Shown: positions 10,383-22,564 of the stretch, piece after piece
Position numbering within the stretch: the first letter of the stretch is position 1
How the letters are laid out: the number at the start of each line of letters is the position of its first letter
Origin: Lutraria lutraria
Lineage: Eukaryota; Mollusca; Bivalvia; Venerida; Mactridae
Reading direction: 5' to 3'
Length of the DNA: 64,000 bases
Assembly: GCA_964023205.1 (NCBI GenBank)
Contig: OZ026848.1
Coordinates: 31,111,912-31,175,911 of the forward strand
Translations under genes and position numbers: made by a program
The notes under the pieces: model-generated
The model's database searches: none
What the model saw: only the letters and a program-made list of their open reading frames with translations
Told to the model about the DNA's origin: nothing

Positions 10383-10665
10383 CACATAACAACAGACTCA
10401 TCACATAACAACATACCCCCCACATAACTACAAACTCCCCCACATAACAACATACCCACCACATAACAACATACCCATCACATAACAACATACCCATCAC
10501 ATAACAACATACTCACCACATAACAACATACCCATCACATAACAACATACTCCCCCACATAACAACATACTCCCCCACATAACAACATACTCATTACAGA
10601 CTCTTTACATAACAACAGTTATCCATATAACAACAGACTTACCGCATAACAACATACTCATCAAA
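10383..10665 (+). repeat. Minisatellite, unit 19-21 bp
   Basis: About 14 tandem units of the type cacataacaacatacccat, with C-run length and the last few bases varying (tccccc, ccatca, ccacca). Edges are degenerate. Not a CRISPR: there are no unique spacers. Confidence 0.9.
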
Positions 10666-11332
10666 CAACAGCATATATAATCACAACACAATTAAATATA
10701 AATCTATGGTACGAAAAGCTAACATATCATGCCTACAAACATAGCCCTTTAGCCTTATATAAATAATTATATTTGTTTTGCTCAGAAATATGGAGTCAAA
10801 TATAATAAACATATGCAAATAATAGAGGAATTAATGACAAAAGTGGGCTCTGGAAAAGTTCAAACATAACGACAATTTGCTCGACCGATCTTCGTGCGGA
10901 CGACCATCTTTCATTATCAATTATTATACCGTGATACCCAGCATTGCAATATGAACCAAGTTAATGGAGAATGCGAAGGCTAAATAAGATAATTGGTTCT
11001 TTTCGTGTTGTAGTATGGAATTCTGATTTGAGGTTTACCCCAAGGGAGAGAATTTACAGACAAAATTGACAGTAGCGTGAAATTCACGACTTCAGCAAAC
11101 ATGGTGTTTTACCTTCACGTCCTCGGTGGAACAAAACGTCTATATGTTTCGTTGCGGCATTCGTCTGTATAAATGGACCATTCCAAGTAATTTCCAAACC
11201 GTTTGGTCAATCTTAGCAAAATGTTAATTATTACTTACTGTACAAACACGCGTATGCGAAAATGTAGATGCATATACGATAAATCCGCTTGCTAGTGTTT
11301 GATGTTGTTTTTATACACATTATAAACATCAA
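10666..11332. other. No feature recognised
   Basis: AT-rich; no ORF above 60 codons and no repeat recognised. Confidence 0.4.
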
Positions 11333-11613
11333 TAATTCTTAAATTATTATGTAAATTCTGTGATAGTTATTTTATTCTGTGATAATAATTATCTCTAAGA
11401 TAAATTTGTATTCCGTTTTCTTTTCTTTTTTTTCATATTAATATAATTTGTTGTTGTTTTCTTGGTTATTTACATTAATTTTATAAAGGACCACAATGGA
11501 AATAAGGATTTACTTCCTCTTTGTGTTATCCTTGTATTTTAACGTTTGTGACATGGTTTCATTTTTTTACTGATATTATTTACCTTTAATAATTTTACAA
11601 TCTCAATTTGTAT
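11333..11613 (+). repeat. 281-bp dispersed repeat, copy 1 (probably retroelement UTR)
   Basis: It matches in inverse orientation the segment 22565-22845 over its whole length. Shared landmarks are attctgtgatag, attattttattctgtgataa, ggaccacaatggaaataagg and gtgacatggtttca. Non-coding in all frames. The second copy lies against a LINE reverse-transcriptase remnant, so a retroelement UTR is a reasonable guess, but no terminal structure proves it. Confidence 0.7.
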
Positions 11614-11742
11614 ATTCAGTAATATATTTTTGTTTGAACATTGTAACTTTATATGCCCATTTTTTGTAATATATTGCCTATGAACCAAGAAATAGTTAAA
11701 AAAAGATATGAATAATAATAAATAATAAATCAGCAGGAAGGG

Positions 11743-12034
11743 TGGATCGATGGCCCAGTGGAAATGTACAGAACTTCTAAAAGAACGGTCGCGAGTTCGA
11801 ATCTCGGTTATGCCTTCCTTGTATCAGGGACGCTTTTCCAGTGTCCCCATCAAAACTACCGAATCTAATAATCGTAGAAAACGGATGAGGCGTGTATTGA
11901 GGATCACACTGGACAGGATAAAGAACTAGGGAAATATATTCAAACTAAGAGGAGATATATAAATGCTCGGTTCCCCTGTATCTTTTCTCCTGAAATGATC
12001 ATAGCCGTCGTATAGAGTGTTAAACAACAATTCA
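11743..12034 (+). mobile_element. tRNA-derived SINE, family II, full-length
   Basis: The head has box A-like gatcgatggcccagtgg (11746) and box B gagttcgaatctc (11793). The body contains ggatgaggcgtgt and gataaagaactaggg, and the 3' terminus is gtgttaaacaaca. There is no poly(A) run. The length of about 290 bp and order of blocks agree with the copies at 12683 and 13932. Confidence 0.85.
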
Positions 12035-12451
12035 ACATAAAATCAGCAGCCTTATCTTTAAATTGATGCGCAAATGAATACAGTAGCAGAGATATATATG
12101 ACGTATGCATGCACGTGAATTCAACATATGCAACGTTGTTTTTATCACGTTATTCGTACATTAATAAACGATATTGTTCATCATTAGATTAACCAATCGA
12201 TAAATTTATCTTGCCCTTGGGTTTATATGAAAGTACGAGGCAATGACCGACGCAGCATGATTTAATTGTTAATCGAAACTTCTAATGCCTTATAGCACAT
12301 TTTTATAGATAACCCGAGATTTAACGACTTTTCGAAAAGAGCACGATCATCACGTGTAATGTACCTTGCTCCTAAAAAGCCTGAGTGTGAACTATGGTTA
12401 AATGTTTGCAATATTTAGCATTTCACACAGATGATGGCTGTATAGAATTAG
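12035..12451. other. No feature recognised
   Basis: AT-rich spacer between a SINE and MITE-1; nothing seen. Confidence 0.4.
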
Positions 12452-12452
12452 A

Positions 12453-12662
12453 TACTGTATTTTCATTTATTTTCGTTGGGCTCAATTTTCGTGGTTTTTA
12501 GTAAAGCAGCTATTTCGTGGGGACCTAAATTCGTGGATTTTGATTTTTGTGAAGAAATGCCTGATCTCTGCATTTAGTTCGTGGGGATTTGATTTCATGG
12601 ATGAGCCGACCCACGTAATCCACCAAATTAAAACCCCAACGAAAAATAATGATTCAACAGTA
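12453..12662 (+). mobile_element. MITE-1 copy B
   Basis: Forward-orientation copy of the element described at 5120-5323. Both TA dinucleotides are present (12453-12454 and 12661-12662), and the inverted ends are CTGTATTTTC and GATTCAACAG. A family II SINE starts about 20 bp downstream. Confidence 0.85.
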
Positions 12663-12682
12663 TTGAATGCGGTAGCCTGGTG

Positions 12683-12935
12683 GTGATGATCGGTGTTCTA
12701 GTGGTAACGCACTGCAGGACTTAACGAAATGTTGTAAGTTCGAATCCTGGTTATGCCTTGACATATTTCAGGAATGCTTTATCAGTTTCCCCATACCAAC
12801 TAACAAGCTATGGACTGTATCTAGATAAAGGCAGGAAAACGGGCGAGGCGTGTTTCGGTGCTTTAGAACGGGCACGATAAAGAACCAGGAAAATCTATTC
12901 GAAAAGAGTAGGGATGTAAATGACCGGTTCTATTG

Positions 12936-13005
<70 letters not shown>

Positions 13006-13066
13006 CCTCCCTCTCTCTCTCTCCCTCTTGAGTGGCTCCGAAAGTACCATAGCTGTGGAAAAATGC
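12683..13066 (+). mobile_element. tRNA-derived SINE, family II, expanded by a CT microsatellite
   Basis: Head with box A-like ttctagtggtaacgcac and box B aagttcgaatcctgg. The body contains gggcgaggcgtgt and gataaagaaccagg. After tgaccggttct the normal 3' third is replaced or split by a C run and a (CT)n tract. Recognisable 3' body (ccatagctgtgg) resumes after the tract, but the gttaaacaaca terminus is missing. Confidence 0.8.
12948..13028 (+). repeat. (CT)n microsatellite
   Basis: About 80 bp of CT dinucleotides with a few CCCTCC interruptions, preceded by nine C. It makes artefactual Ser/Leu/Pro (plus) and Arg/Glu (minus) reading frames. It grew within the 3' part of a family II SINE. Confidence 0.95.
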
Positions 13067-13535
13067 CAATGAACTGACAAACAAGAAGCGGAACCAGTAC
13101 ATGTAACAACATTTGCTACATACATCTTTAGGTTACAGTTAAAGGTCACATGTAAACAAATGCAACATCATGTTTTTCTCAAGGATGGCCTTTGTTCACA
13201 GTTTTGACTGTAATTCAAACGCAACAGTGAAATATATGTCAGTGTAGTGTTGACTAATTCTACATCTATACTGGTTGAGAGGAAATACTTTAATCTAATT
13301 ATATGGACTCCGAATACAGACACTAACGTCTTGTGAGATTGCATTCTTTTGGTGCTATCTTAATTTGAAGGTAATTCCTTGAATCGAGTTAACAACTACA
13401 TAATGTGTTCGGCACACATAGCACTAAGTCGTTTATTTAATCAAATTTTCACAAAACATTTCTGTATACACAAAATACAACAGTAATCAATTTTTTTCCT
13501 TCCAGTTTTCTGTGATCAACGTTCATTGTCGTAAT

Positions 13536-13625
13536 TATTATTTGCCTTTTGATAAAATGATTTAAGTCATGTTATTAGAAATTCACGTTTTCAGATAGAC
13601 AGAAACAGCTTTTCAAAGCTGAACA
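13536..13625 (+). repeat. Dispersed repeat Z, partial copy
   Basis: gataaaatgatttaagtcatg and flanking bases match the 5' part of repeat Z, seen also at 28795, 30240, 33775, 42460 and 51095. Consensus landmarks in order: taagtcatgcaagtgg, attcttggtttc, cttgacagatc, atagattgtcaa. All copies are on the plus strand. Family unknown; no ends or coding seen. Confidence 0.6.
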
Positions 13626-13656
13626 AAACCATTTACTTGTTTTAATTAGTTTTACT

Positions 13657-13814
13657 AGTGTAACTGTGCGCAATCTACCGTGAGAAACATTTCCCTATAT
13701 TTTAGAATAGCCTCTTACAACGTCAACGCTTGTTGAGTGTAACCGTGCGCCACCTACCGGTACGAACATTTCCCTGTATTTCAGCATAGCATCTTACAAC
13801 GTCAACGCTTGTTG
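13657..13814 (+). repeat. Tandem duplication of a 79-bp unit
   Basis: 13657-13735 and 13736-13814 are about 87-90% identical by eye. Both start agtgtaac(t/c)gtgcgc and end caacgtcaacgcttgttg. Only two units. Confidence 0.9.
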
Positions 13815-13931
13815 AGTAAATATTTCGAGTAAGACAAATTCGTTGAATATGATATTTGACTTCAACTGTAGATAAAATAGTGTATTTTGACCAGGTAAAG
13901 ATAAAACACAGATATTAACAGTTTGATTATC

Positions 13932-14243
13932 TGTTGTTTAACGGTTCCTCGGATAGCTATGGTGATTTCAGGGCAACCCAAGATACATGCAGAGGAGATA
14001 TAAGATACAGAAGAGCCGGGCATTTGTATCCCTACTCTTATCGAATAGTTTTCTCCTGGTGTAAAACACTGATACTTGCCTCATCCGTTTACCTGTGCTT
14101 ATCTAAATTTAAAACTGGGCTCGGTAGATGGGATAAGGAAAATGGAAAAGCGTCAATATAATAATGGAAGGCGGTGCTGAGATTTTAACCACACCCTTCC
14201 GATTAATAGTCCAGCGCGTTACCACTAGATCCCCGATCCACTG
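13932..14243 (-). mobile_element. tRNA-derived SINE, family II, full-length
   Basis: Reverse-orientation copy. The 3' terminus (TTGTTTAACGG on the plus strand) is at 13932 and the tRNA-like head at 14243, where the minus strand reads ggatctagtggtaacgcgc. Box B is partly decayed. Body blocks match the copies at 11743 and 12683, so it helps define the family consensus. Confidence 0.8.
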
Positions 14244-15029
14244 TAGGAATTAACAGTACCGCTCCTACTAAGATCTCTATGCGGTCAGCGATAAAATATA
14301 CCCTAAATGCTAACAAATTCACCATAATCTGCTATGATACGACTACATTGAACTTCAAATAGCATTTCCGATATTATGCCACACAACAACTTATCTAGGT
14401 CAACATCACAGAGCAATGCCTGCATGATTTACTTACCTATCAACTATTAACAAAAGAGCAGACGAACAGATTCAGTCAAACATGACAGGTTACGCGATGA
14501 ATAGCCTGTCCAATGATTGACCAATCAAAACGACCGACATCACCATTAGCCTATCAGATGGCTAGGATTACCCAAACTAGTAATAGACACTACACTATAT
14601 ACCCGCAAACAGCTAGAATAAACTCATACCTATGACTAAAATTCGTCTAGAAAACAACGTAGATCTGATAAAGGTCAAAACCAGACAAGATGTAATCTGA
14701 GACAATAGACGGATAGACCATTGGCAAACAGGTAGTTTCACAGACACTAATTAGTCAAGGCTTGCATGTGTCTGGAATGTATGTGTTATAATCGAAACTT
14801 GTCGAGATAAAATACCAATTACAGATGTGGCCAGATTTGGGGATGATGAGCTATGAATTATTTAAATAAATGAATGTTAAAGAAAGGACAGGAAACCAGA
14901 AATACAATACTACACAGAACGTCCACGACAATAGACAAAAATAGCAAGAATATGCGACACTAAAACTTAAAAAATAAAAGTATCATTCCACTGCCTGTTA
15001 ACTGTAAAGATAAATATTATTTTAAAATA
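14244..15029. other. No feature recognised
   Basis: AT-rich; no ORF above 60 codons. Nothing matched elsewhere. Confidence 0.4.
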
Positions 15030-15290
15030 CACCTTCACTATTTAAAACATTCACTCTTTATGTCTTCACTATTAACGTATTTGGTCCGTTAATCTTCACC
15101 CATTACACATTCACATCTTAGTTCTTCACTCTTTAATTCTTCTCTATTTTTACCGTCACTATCCAATCTTTCATGCTTTCCCTTCTTTAAACCTTCCTTC
15201 TTTACATCTGTACTCTTTGACATCCACTCTATTCATCTTTACTCCATAAACCTTCACTCTTTACTTTTTGGACCATCACTTCGCACATTT
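15030..15290 (+). repeat. Pyrimidine-rich degenerate tandem repeat
   Basis: Loose reiteration of ttcactctttaa-like 10-14-mers (ttcactatttaaa, ttcactctttatg, cttcactctttaattc, ccttcactctttac) with many substitutions. Looks like an old, decayed minisatellite. Confidence 0.6.
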
Positions 15291-15492
15291 CCCCTTTGTT
15301 AAGAATATATGAAACAAATACTGTGCACTCCATGTATAATGTTCTTGATCAACTAATTATTAGGAATAGTTCTATAAGGGTACAGCTTACAACTGGAACA
15401 CCGTAAGCTGTATAAAAAGTTTAATTCCGCCTTATTAGTCAAATTAGTTTCAATTGTCGCCTGCATTTGCAAAGAGGGTCAAAGACTGTAAG

Positions 15493-15619
15493 TAAACTGA
15501 ACTTACATAGACTTGCACTGCAACAAGGAACTGGAACTAGTTTAATTATTGCACGGCGGATGTAGAAAATATAGTACTTCGGTCCGCATCAAAATTCATG
15601 CGGTCCGAGCTCAGTTTCC
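15493..15619 (+). mobile_element. Repeat X, uninterrupted short copy
   Basis: Starts taaactgaactta and ends gctcagtttcc, short inverted ends. It contains gaactagtttaattattgc, the unfilled version of the TTAA site filled by a MITE at 6804-7172, then the tgcacggcggatgt block. About 127 bp, non-coding: a MITE in size and shape. Confidence 0.7.
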
Positions 15620-16620
15620 AAAAATAGAAGAGAGCAAGCATGAATCTGGATTTTGCATCTTTTTTTTCTTGTTGCATAATGGACGAGTGGTATATAAATC
15701 ACCACTTACAGTATTTCATGATCTGGCATAAATAGTTTGTAGGTTTTTTTGCATTACGTGTGCAATCTGCCGTAACCCTCTGGCACATGTTACCAGCTAA
15801 AATAAAACACGTTCGTCTAGGTGGACACTCGATATTAATGTAATCCAGCGTCTTGTATTGTACAAACATTTCGACTTACCGCAGACATTCTAACAAGATC
15901 TTTATCCTTGTCTATACAAACATATAGGAAACTAGTTTATACATTATCCCACGATAAAACACGGTCGGCTGTTCCATTCTACCCATTGTATTCTACCCAT
16001 TGTATTCTATCAATCATAATGGCTATGGCGTCACGGACTTTTGGTTTTCTACAGAGGAGGAAAGTCTAACAGCCGAGTGAAACGGTGGAGGGTAAAATCG
16101 TGTGAAAATGAAGGTTTTCTTTTGTAGTATGAAATAAAATAATAAATATGTTATATTTTATCAGTTAGTATGGACAGAGAAAATTGAAAGATATACACAT
16201 TTCTTACACATGACGTCTCTAAAAATTCCTAACATAACGTTACAATACGACAACGCGCTCAATTAGTTCAGAAGATATCGGTTAGAATATGGATGAGTTG
16301 TGGCATTTTATGCAATTAATGAGTTAGTTTATATTTCAATTTCGGGCAAATTGTCATTTATATAAACCTAAATGTCGTGCGAAATGCTCATTATATTTCT
16401 TGTCAGTTTGTAATATTTCTCCGTCGTTGACGTAACAGTTCCTTGACACGATTTTGAGACTAAATACATTCAAACCCTTAAACAAAGGCCACCCTTTAGC
16501 CTTTCTCTACATGTGGTATTTATTTGGATATCATTTTGTTCTAAATAACCAATGATGGTTTTTAAAAGAATGGCGCCGTTGTTCACATTGCATCCTTTAT
16601 TTAGAAGTTGCGCTAACACA
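15620..16620. other. No gene recognised; one small duplication
   Basis: A 15-bp unit (ttctacccattgta) occurs about 2.5 times in tandem near 15975-16012. Otherwise nothing seen. Confidence 0.4.
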
Positions 16621-16808
16621 TACTGTATTTTCATTTATTTTCGTTGGGCTCAATTTTCGTGTTTTTTACTAAAATGGCTATTTCGTGGGGACATAAATAC
16701 GTGGATTTTGATTTTTAAAAATAAATGCCCTATCCGTGGGGATTTCATTTCGTGGATAAGCCGATCCACGAAATTAAATCCCCAACGAAAATTAATGATT
16801 CCACAGTA
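16621..16808 (+). mobile_element. MITE-1 copy C
   Basis: TA at 16621-16622 and 16807-16808 bound the CTGTATTTTC ... GATTCCACAG element. Slightly shorter (188 bp) than the others because of a small internal deletion around the atgccc segment. Confidence 0.85.
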
Positions 16809-18723
16809 TTTGGCTAGATACGAGTGCCTCATCAGGTATGGTACACGGTCAATGAATTATCAATCCTTCCAAAAGTGGTTCAGCTAAATTAAATGTTGTA
16901 GAAAGCTTTGCTCCAAGAAATAGGATATCTAGTGGGCGTTGTAATTATACGGCATACATGAGACGCATCCGACTGGTATATAATTGTTAACATCACGAAA
17001 ATAATTAGTGAATGATGAATGTCTTTTGTAAGTTTTACCTGAGCAAATACAGACGCGATATAGAATATAAAAAATGAGCCGTAATCCATTATAATTAAAG
17101 AAAAATAATATTGAAGATTTTATTTAATTGACCGTTCTTTGAAATATTGTATAATGTAATGTATACTTAGGTTTGATAGAATACGATGGGTCAATATATG
17201 TAATAATATATCATACGAGTAAATTCAGATATCAAGTTTACTTTGTTCCATTCAATAAGCTTTTTTAATAAATTAAATCTACCAAAAAGGTCTTTTGTGG
17301 ATGGCTTGGTTAAATATACATGTACATCGTTATCATTAAATAAAGACAAATGACAATATTTTTTTCTATCGATTGTTTTAAATTCTGTATGTGTTGACAA
17401 AATGTTTTCTAAAAAAACATAAAACCCTGTCTGATACGAAAGAAAACACTCGCAGTCACATTTTTAAATGCGAAACCAACGGTGCTGCTAATTTTACACT
17501 AAGCTATTCGTCTGAAAATGTTGGCATGTTGAAAGTGTGTGATCCATTGGTCTCTCATTCTCTAACACCAGTAAGAAACTCTAATTGTATCAGACAATAC
17601 GTATTGTGTATCGTTTGTGAGTATACAATGGGTATAGTATCGTAATGTTTGAGCAATACCTTTCCCTAGTGATGTTATTGATCGAGTCAAGGATTTTTTA
17701 CATGCAGTTACAGCCATCTGGTGCATACATCTAACTGGAACACTATTGAATTTCTTCGAAAACTATGAGAAAACGTTACAAGATACCTAAAATAAATCAG
17801 GAATATGAAAAATGATTCATGTGGAATTTGGAAACTTGAAAAATGACTAAGTCTGAATTCGATATGGCGCACGTACAAACCCATAAAGAGATTAATCACC
17901 ATTGTCATGACCTACTTACATGTACATTGTCAGATCTCAAGTTGGTTAGTTATATTCTATATATGTATACATGCCCATAGGTAGTAATATCAGATGGGGT
18001 GGATTTTGGATTTTGTATAACAACGGGGGGATAGATTATAAAATCATAAGATAATCAGTTACAGCCTCTTATTAAAAACCATGACAGCCAGTCATTGGGC
18101 GCTAATTTTAGATTTTTTCTCACAATATGGGGATGGGAGAATCAGTTGTAACCCTTTATAAAAACAATTCCAGCCATAATAATTTGGAGGGAGTAAGCTG
18201 CGTCTAGCCCCCTCCTCTTCGGTTTCTTACAGCCCTGATATACCACTATGTAGACCTACCGTAAGTATACAACGAGTAAGTACAATGAACTACATGTACT
18301 TGAATAAGTAAATATACGTATTATTTTCGTTGTAAGAATTCTGGGGATAATTGTGTCTATGAATGTTTGTTTCTTGAACACGTCAACACCTAAAACCAAA
18401 TGATTTACGACTGGCTAAAACACGTTTGAAGAATTAAACTAACGTTTTCATTTGAACATCTAAGATATACGACAAAGACCGTCTAGCACGATTAGTTTTC
18501 TGGAAGTTTCAAACACTAAGAAAACTACGCTTCCTACAGGCAATTTGAGCACTTAACATTTTCCAACATCACAATGGATATAGAGTTTACTTCTGTAGGA
18601 AAACAAATTGTATTCCGTCAAGTCAATTAATGTTACAAATACTTCAGATCGTCCATATGAGCTAGACAATGTCACAACAAACCGTCAAAACCAACTGGTA
18701 ACACTACATAAGTATCACATTTC
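16809..18723. other. No gene recognised
   Basis: 1.9 kb of AT-rich DNA. Two diverged direct copies of a cagtta-cagcc(t)c-ttataaaaac segment sit near 18055 and 18153. ORFs of 60-84 codons here have no recognisable similarity. Confidence 0.4.
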
Positions 18724-18834
18724 TGAGAGGGCGTTATTTAAATTTATCATCCCGAGAAAATAACGTTGACCGAGGCAGCGCCGAAGTCAACACTACTATT
18801 TCGAGAGTTGGCGAATTTTAATAACACCCTCTCA
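18724..18834. mobile_element. Short inverted-repeat element
   Basis: TGAGAGGGCGTTATT at the left and AATAACACCCTCTCA at the right are inverse complements (one mismatch) around about 80 bp that itself contains a partial stem. Size and shape of a tiny MITE. Confidence 0.6.
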
Positions 18835-19291
18835 TCAATGTGATATTAATTTTATCATAACGAAACACACCTGCAGGAAATGTAAGCGTCAGTCTATAGG
18901 TGCTCTATCCGTTAAACAAGGGGCAGCTCGATGGATGGATTGCAGACAGTGGTATGCTCTGATTCACAGAACACTGATATAGACAATCCAATCAAATCAT
19001 GACCGCGGTGTACGGCAATCTGACTGTCAATCAGACAAGCAGACAAAGCCTTTATATGCAATGTACATGTACTGCTAGATATGTATCACCATAGATCCGC
19101 TTATTGGTGAAGTCGTCTAATGGTAAGGGTGACTGACGCGCATGAGACCAAGAGACGATGAGCACAGCTTTGAAGTGCTTACGTGCATAAAACAGAACAC
19201 AGACAAATATATGCACATACAGTAATACAGCGTTATATATTACTGCGTCAGGAATTTATAAATAAAACAGTTCATACACCTATATACCTGA
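18835..19291. other. No feature recognised
   Basis: A box A-like aagtcgtctaatggtaaggg near 19112 has no box B downstream, so no tRNA or SINE is called. Confidence 0.4.
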
Positions 19292-19453
19292 ACAGTCAAG
19301 CCTGTGGACAAAGGCCATCCGTGGGAATGACATTATGTGGCCTTTATCGACAAGTAACCTTTATTCGATGATTTTGATCTAAATAATCAGTGACGTTTTT
19401 TCTTCACATAGTGACCTTTATTCAGAGATGGCCGCTAACTCAGGTTTGACTTT
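19292..19453. mobile_element. MITE-3 copy A
   Basis: The left end (a)cagtcaagcctgtgg and right end ctcaggtttgactt form inverted ends of about 14 bp with mismatches. Inside are three acctttatt(c/t)-type motifs. Copies at 29262-29431 and a 75-bp deletion derivative at 23222-23296. Confidence 0.7.
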
Positions 19454-19454
19454 A

Positions 19455-19600
19455 TATACGAGGGATGATCATTAAGTTCTTGGACAACCAAGCGTATCAA
19501 GAAATGCTAGATTTTAAGTAAGAATTAACACAATAATGAAGTTGCTGAAAGTGTACAACAGAGTTATGTTCTTTTGATTGCTAGAAATTCGATAACGAAC
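19455..19600 (+). mobile_element. Possible mariner-type terminus
   Basis: TATACGAGGGATGATCATTAAG after a TA resembles the ends of mariner transposons (TACGAGGGT...). No matching opposite end and no transposase in the next several hundred bases. At most a stub. Confidence 0.3.
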
Positions 19601-19880
19601 ACTTAGTTCCAACTAATTAGAATTCTCTAGGTGGTATTTTAATTGGATGGCATTTTTTTTCATTGACTTAACTTAATTGAAAGCACGACTGTATGTTACA
19701 AAACATTCTAATTCCTGTAGCAAGTCGGAGCAATAAACTGACACCTCTCAAAACATGTTTTATAGTTTTATTTAACCCAGGGTTCTAGATAACATAATTG
19801 TATGAAGTAGAAGTCTACAGGCTACAGGTAATACATGTGTGTACTGACATGAACTAAACTTAATACCTACCACTGGGTGA

Positions 19881-20166
19881 TCTGGGATATCAAGATGGAA
19901 TAATATGGTATTATCTGGGATCTCAAGATATAATGGCATGGTAATATCTGGGATCTCAAGATGGAATGACGTCGTGGTATCATGTGGGATCTCAAGATGG
20001 AATGACGTTGTATTATCTGGGATCTCAAGACAGAATGACGTAGTATTATCTGAAATCTCAAGATGGAATGACATGATATTATCTGGGATCTCAAGGTGGA
20101 ATGATGTGGTATTATCTTGGATCTCAAGATGGAATGACATGGTATTATCTGGGATCTCAAGATGGA
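19881..20166 (+). repeat. 33-bp minisatellite
   Basis: About 8.6 units of atctgggatctcaagatgg then aatgacgtggtatt. One unit has a small insertion. Because 33 is a multiple of three, long ORFs run through on both strands (11-residue repeats). I treat these as a by-product, not genes. Confidence 0.9.
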
Positions 20167-21038
20167 CTAGTATGCTCGTCTTTCCGTGCCATATCGATGT
20201 ATAGATACAAACATGTACTAGTATTCACCTGATAATCAACTAACATAAATACTATTCTGTTACAAATGGTAGCCAAAATGGAGTAGACATGTTTAAGTAC
20301 AAATAGGACAAACTCATTCATCTTATATACAGAATGCTTTTCATATCCAAGATTTCAGATTTAATAGTTGACATTGATTACAGAAAATGACATATCGGGG
20401 AAAAGGAAATGAAAATAATCGAACTTGTAATTATCCCAATTTCTTTGTGCGAAGAAAATTCGGTATAATTTACCTAGACTTAATGGCTAGGTTATCAAAT
20501 CGTAAAAAGATAAGATTCAAAAAGTTTCGCTTTTAGTATCATAATATCACATACCGTATCACTAATGGCACTGAAGTTTGTTTAAGACCTGATTTAAAAC
20601 AATGTAAATCAATTCTACCCGAGACCAATATACATATCGTCACTAAAGTGTCACACTGCGCATGCGTCCGAAACCCGGAGTAATGATGTTAATTTTAAAT
20701 AAATAGTTGCGTGAAGTTGGAACGCAGTTCGCAGCTCGCGATTCGAACTGAGAGCAGCTTTCTTGAGCGCAATCCGGGGTTGAAAATTCCAGATCGCATT
20801 TGAACTTAAGAGAACGGAAGATGTTTTTGATTGACTAGTTAAAACGTGATTTTAATGTTTACCTGTCAAGTTTGAGGCAAATGAAGAAGCCTAGTATATT
20901 TAATTTTGACAGTCGATGGTTTTAAATCAGTCTGTATACTATAAACTTTGTGATTTTCATCTAAAAAGATTGAATGGCAAACTGCATTCTTGTACGCAGT
21001 TTGCGATTCGAATAGCCATCCGCGAACTTTAATCCAAC
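20167..21038. other. No gene recognised
   Basis: Two short related segments (cgcagtt(c/t)gc...gcgattcgaa) near 20722 and 20994 share about 20 bp. Otherwise AT-rich and featureless. Confidence 0.4.
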
Positions 21039-21218
21039 TACAGTGCAACCTCTCCAAAGCAACACCCTTTGGGAGTATCAAAATTATGTTGTTGTTGAGA
21101 GGTTGTTGCTCTAAAGAGGTTAAATTAATAGTTAAATTATGCATAGGGAAACAATCACTCTTTTGTTGAAGGGGGGTTGTTGCTCAAGAGAGGGCCGCTC
21201 TGCAGAAGTCGTGCTGTA
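21039..21218. mobile_element. MITE-2 copy B
   Basis: TA-flanked: CAGTGCAACCTCTCC at the left and the diverged GCAGAAGTCGTGCTG at the right. The internal gagaggttgttgctctaaag block matches copy A at 6190-6371. Confidence 0.75.
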
Positions 21219-22564
21219 TATGCAACCTAAATAAAATCGCTTTTTAAGACAACCTGCTAAACAGTAAAACGTTGTTAAATTCATGCAAAATTATAATTGT
21301 TTCTTACTATAAGTAAATCATCATTTGATGTGGAAATGGTATTGATACATAATCTGCATTGAGAATATACAGACAGTGTATTAAAACCTATCACATTCTT
21401 TTCGGCGGAAATTAAATGTTTAGGTAATTCTTAGAATCGAAGCAACATTTTCTTGTAAGTTTGACGCAAATTGTCCTTCGTCTTTATTATATGAATTCTG
21501 TCACAATACTCTTGAGATTTGACAGATAACCAAGTTAAATTCAAATTTCTACGTTTAGCATGTTTTGCTGGAGTTGTTGTTTTCTGTTTGATGGAATAGG
21601 TTGAGCCAGGTAAGTGGAAAATATTTCGTCTGATGAGAAAAAGAATAATTTACAAATAAGTAGATTATAGTAAGTCGATGTATTTCCTTGAAATTAGTGA
21701 ACTTTTCTTCTCGGAAATAATGTAAATTATCGTAAAAGATTTTAACGGAAACATTAGACTTGATGGAGAATATTTAAATAAAAGATGAAATATTTGAAGC
21801 TGAGAAAACGTATCTGTTTGTATATAACATTGATACGCATCCTTCATACCAATTGAATAAAAGTATTAAGTATTAAAATAATCCTTTGATAAACTTCATG
21901 AGGACTTCTAATAAGTCTTTTAAATGTTAAAAAAAATATTTATGGAAGAATGGAAAAAAAAACTTTTTGGCAATTACTGCACCAACATGTATGCTACATG
22001 TACTTTATCTATTAAATGTCAGGATAAAATAACATGTTAGAGAAGTGTTTTAGGTAAACAACCTATTCACATCGAGAGTTTGAAATTTCAAAATGATGTC
22101 TCCGCTAGTTTTCCGTAGTTTGTGACTTTAAGCAGTTCCCTAAGACCCCTAATCTTCTACTTTTCACATGAATCAGCTCTGTGCTATACAAAATGTCAAT
22201 ATTACAAAAATGGTATTGCCAAATTGTCATTAATTTTTTGATAGTTACCTCGGATACTTTAATTTGTTTTTCGTCACATTTTTTTAATTTTTGCACGAGT
22301 TGTTACCCGTGTTGAAAAATAGAAAAAATATTATTTTTTTATATTGCGTCGTGACCTATATTTTTCTTTATCAAATTAGCTTGATATTGAACTATTGCAT
22401 CTTTTTACCATGAGATTACATTAAAATGGATGTGTTTTTTTTTCTTTTTAATCTTTGTAAAATAAAATGTAAATTTAAAGGAAGATGACCCAAAGGAAAG
22501 TCATTCTGTTGTTGTTTTAATCTCACGGTATATTATTTCACTATCATGGAAACCTAAAAAAAAA
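21219..22564. other. No feature recognised
   Basis: 1.3 kb, very AT-rich with several A/T runs of 7-9; no coding or repeat signal seen. Confidence 0.4.

Noticed and set aside
10383..10665. CRISPR-like array
   Set aside because: Units are contiguous and degenerate with no unique spacers, in a eukaryotic context.
12850..13149. Ser/Leu-rich and Arg/Glu-rich ORFs on both strands
   Set aside because: Direct translation of the (CT)n microsatellite.
19105..19160. tRNA-like box A
   Set aside because: No box B or stem structure follows.
19772..20204. Three overlapping 97-122-codon ORFs with 11-residue repeats
   Set aside because: By-product of the 33-bp minisatellite, open on both strands.
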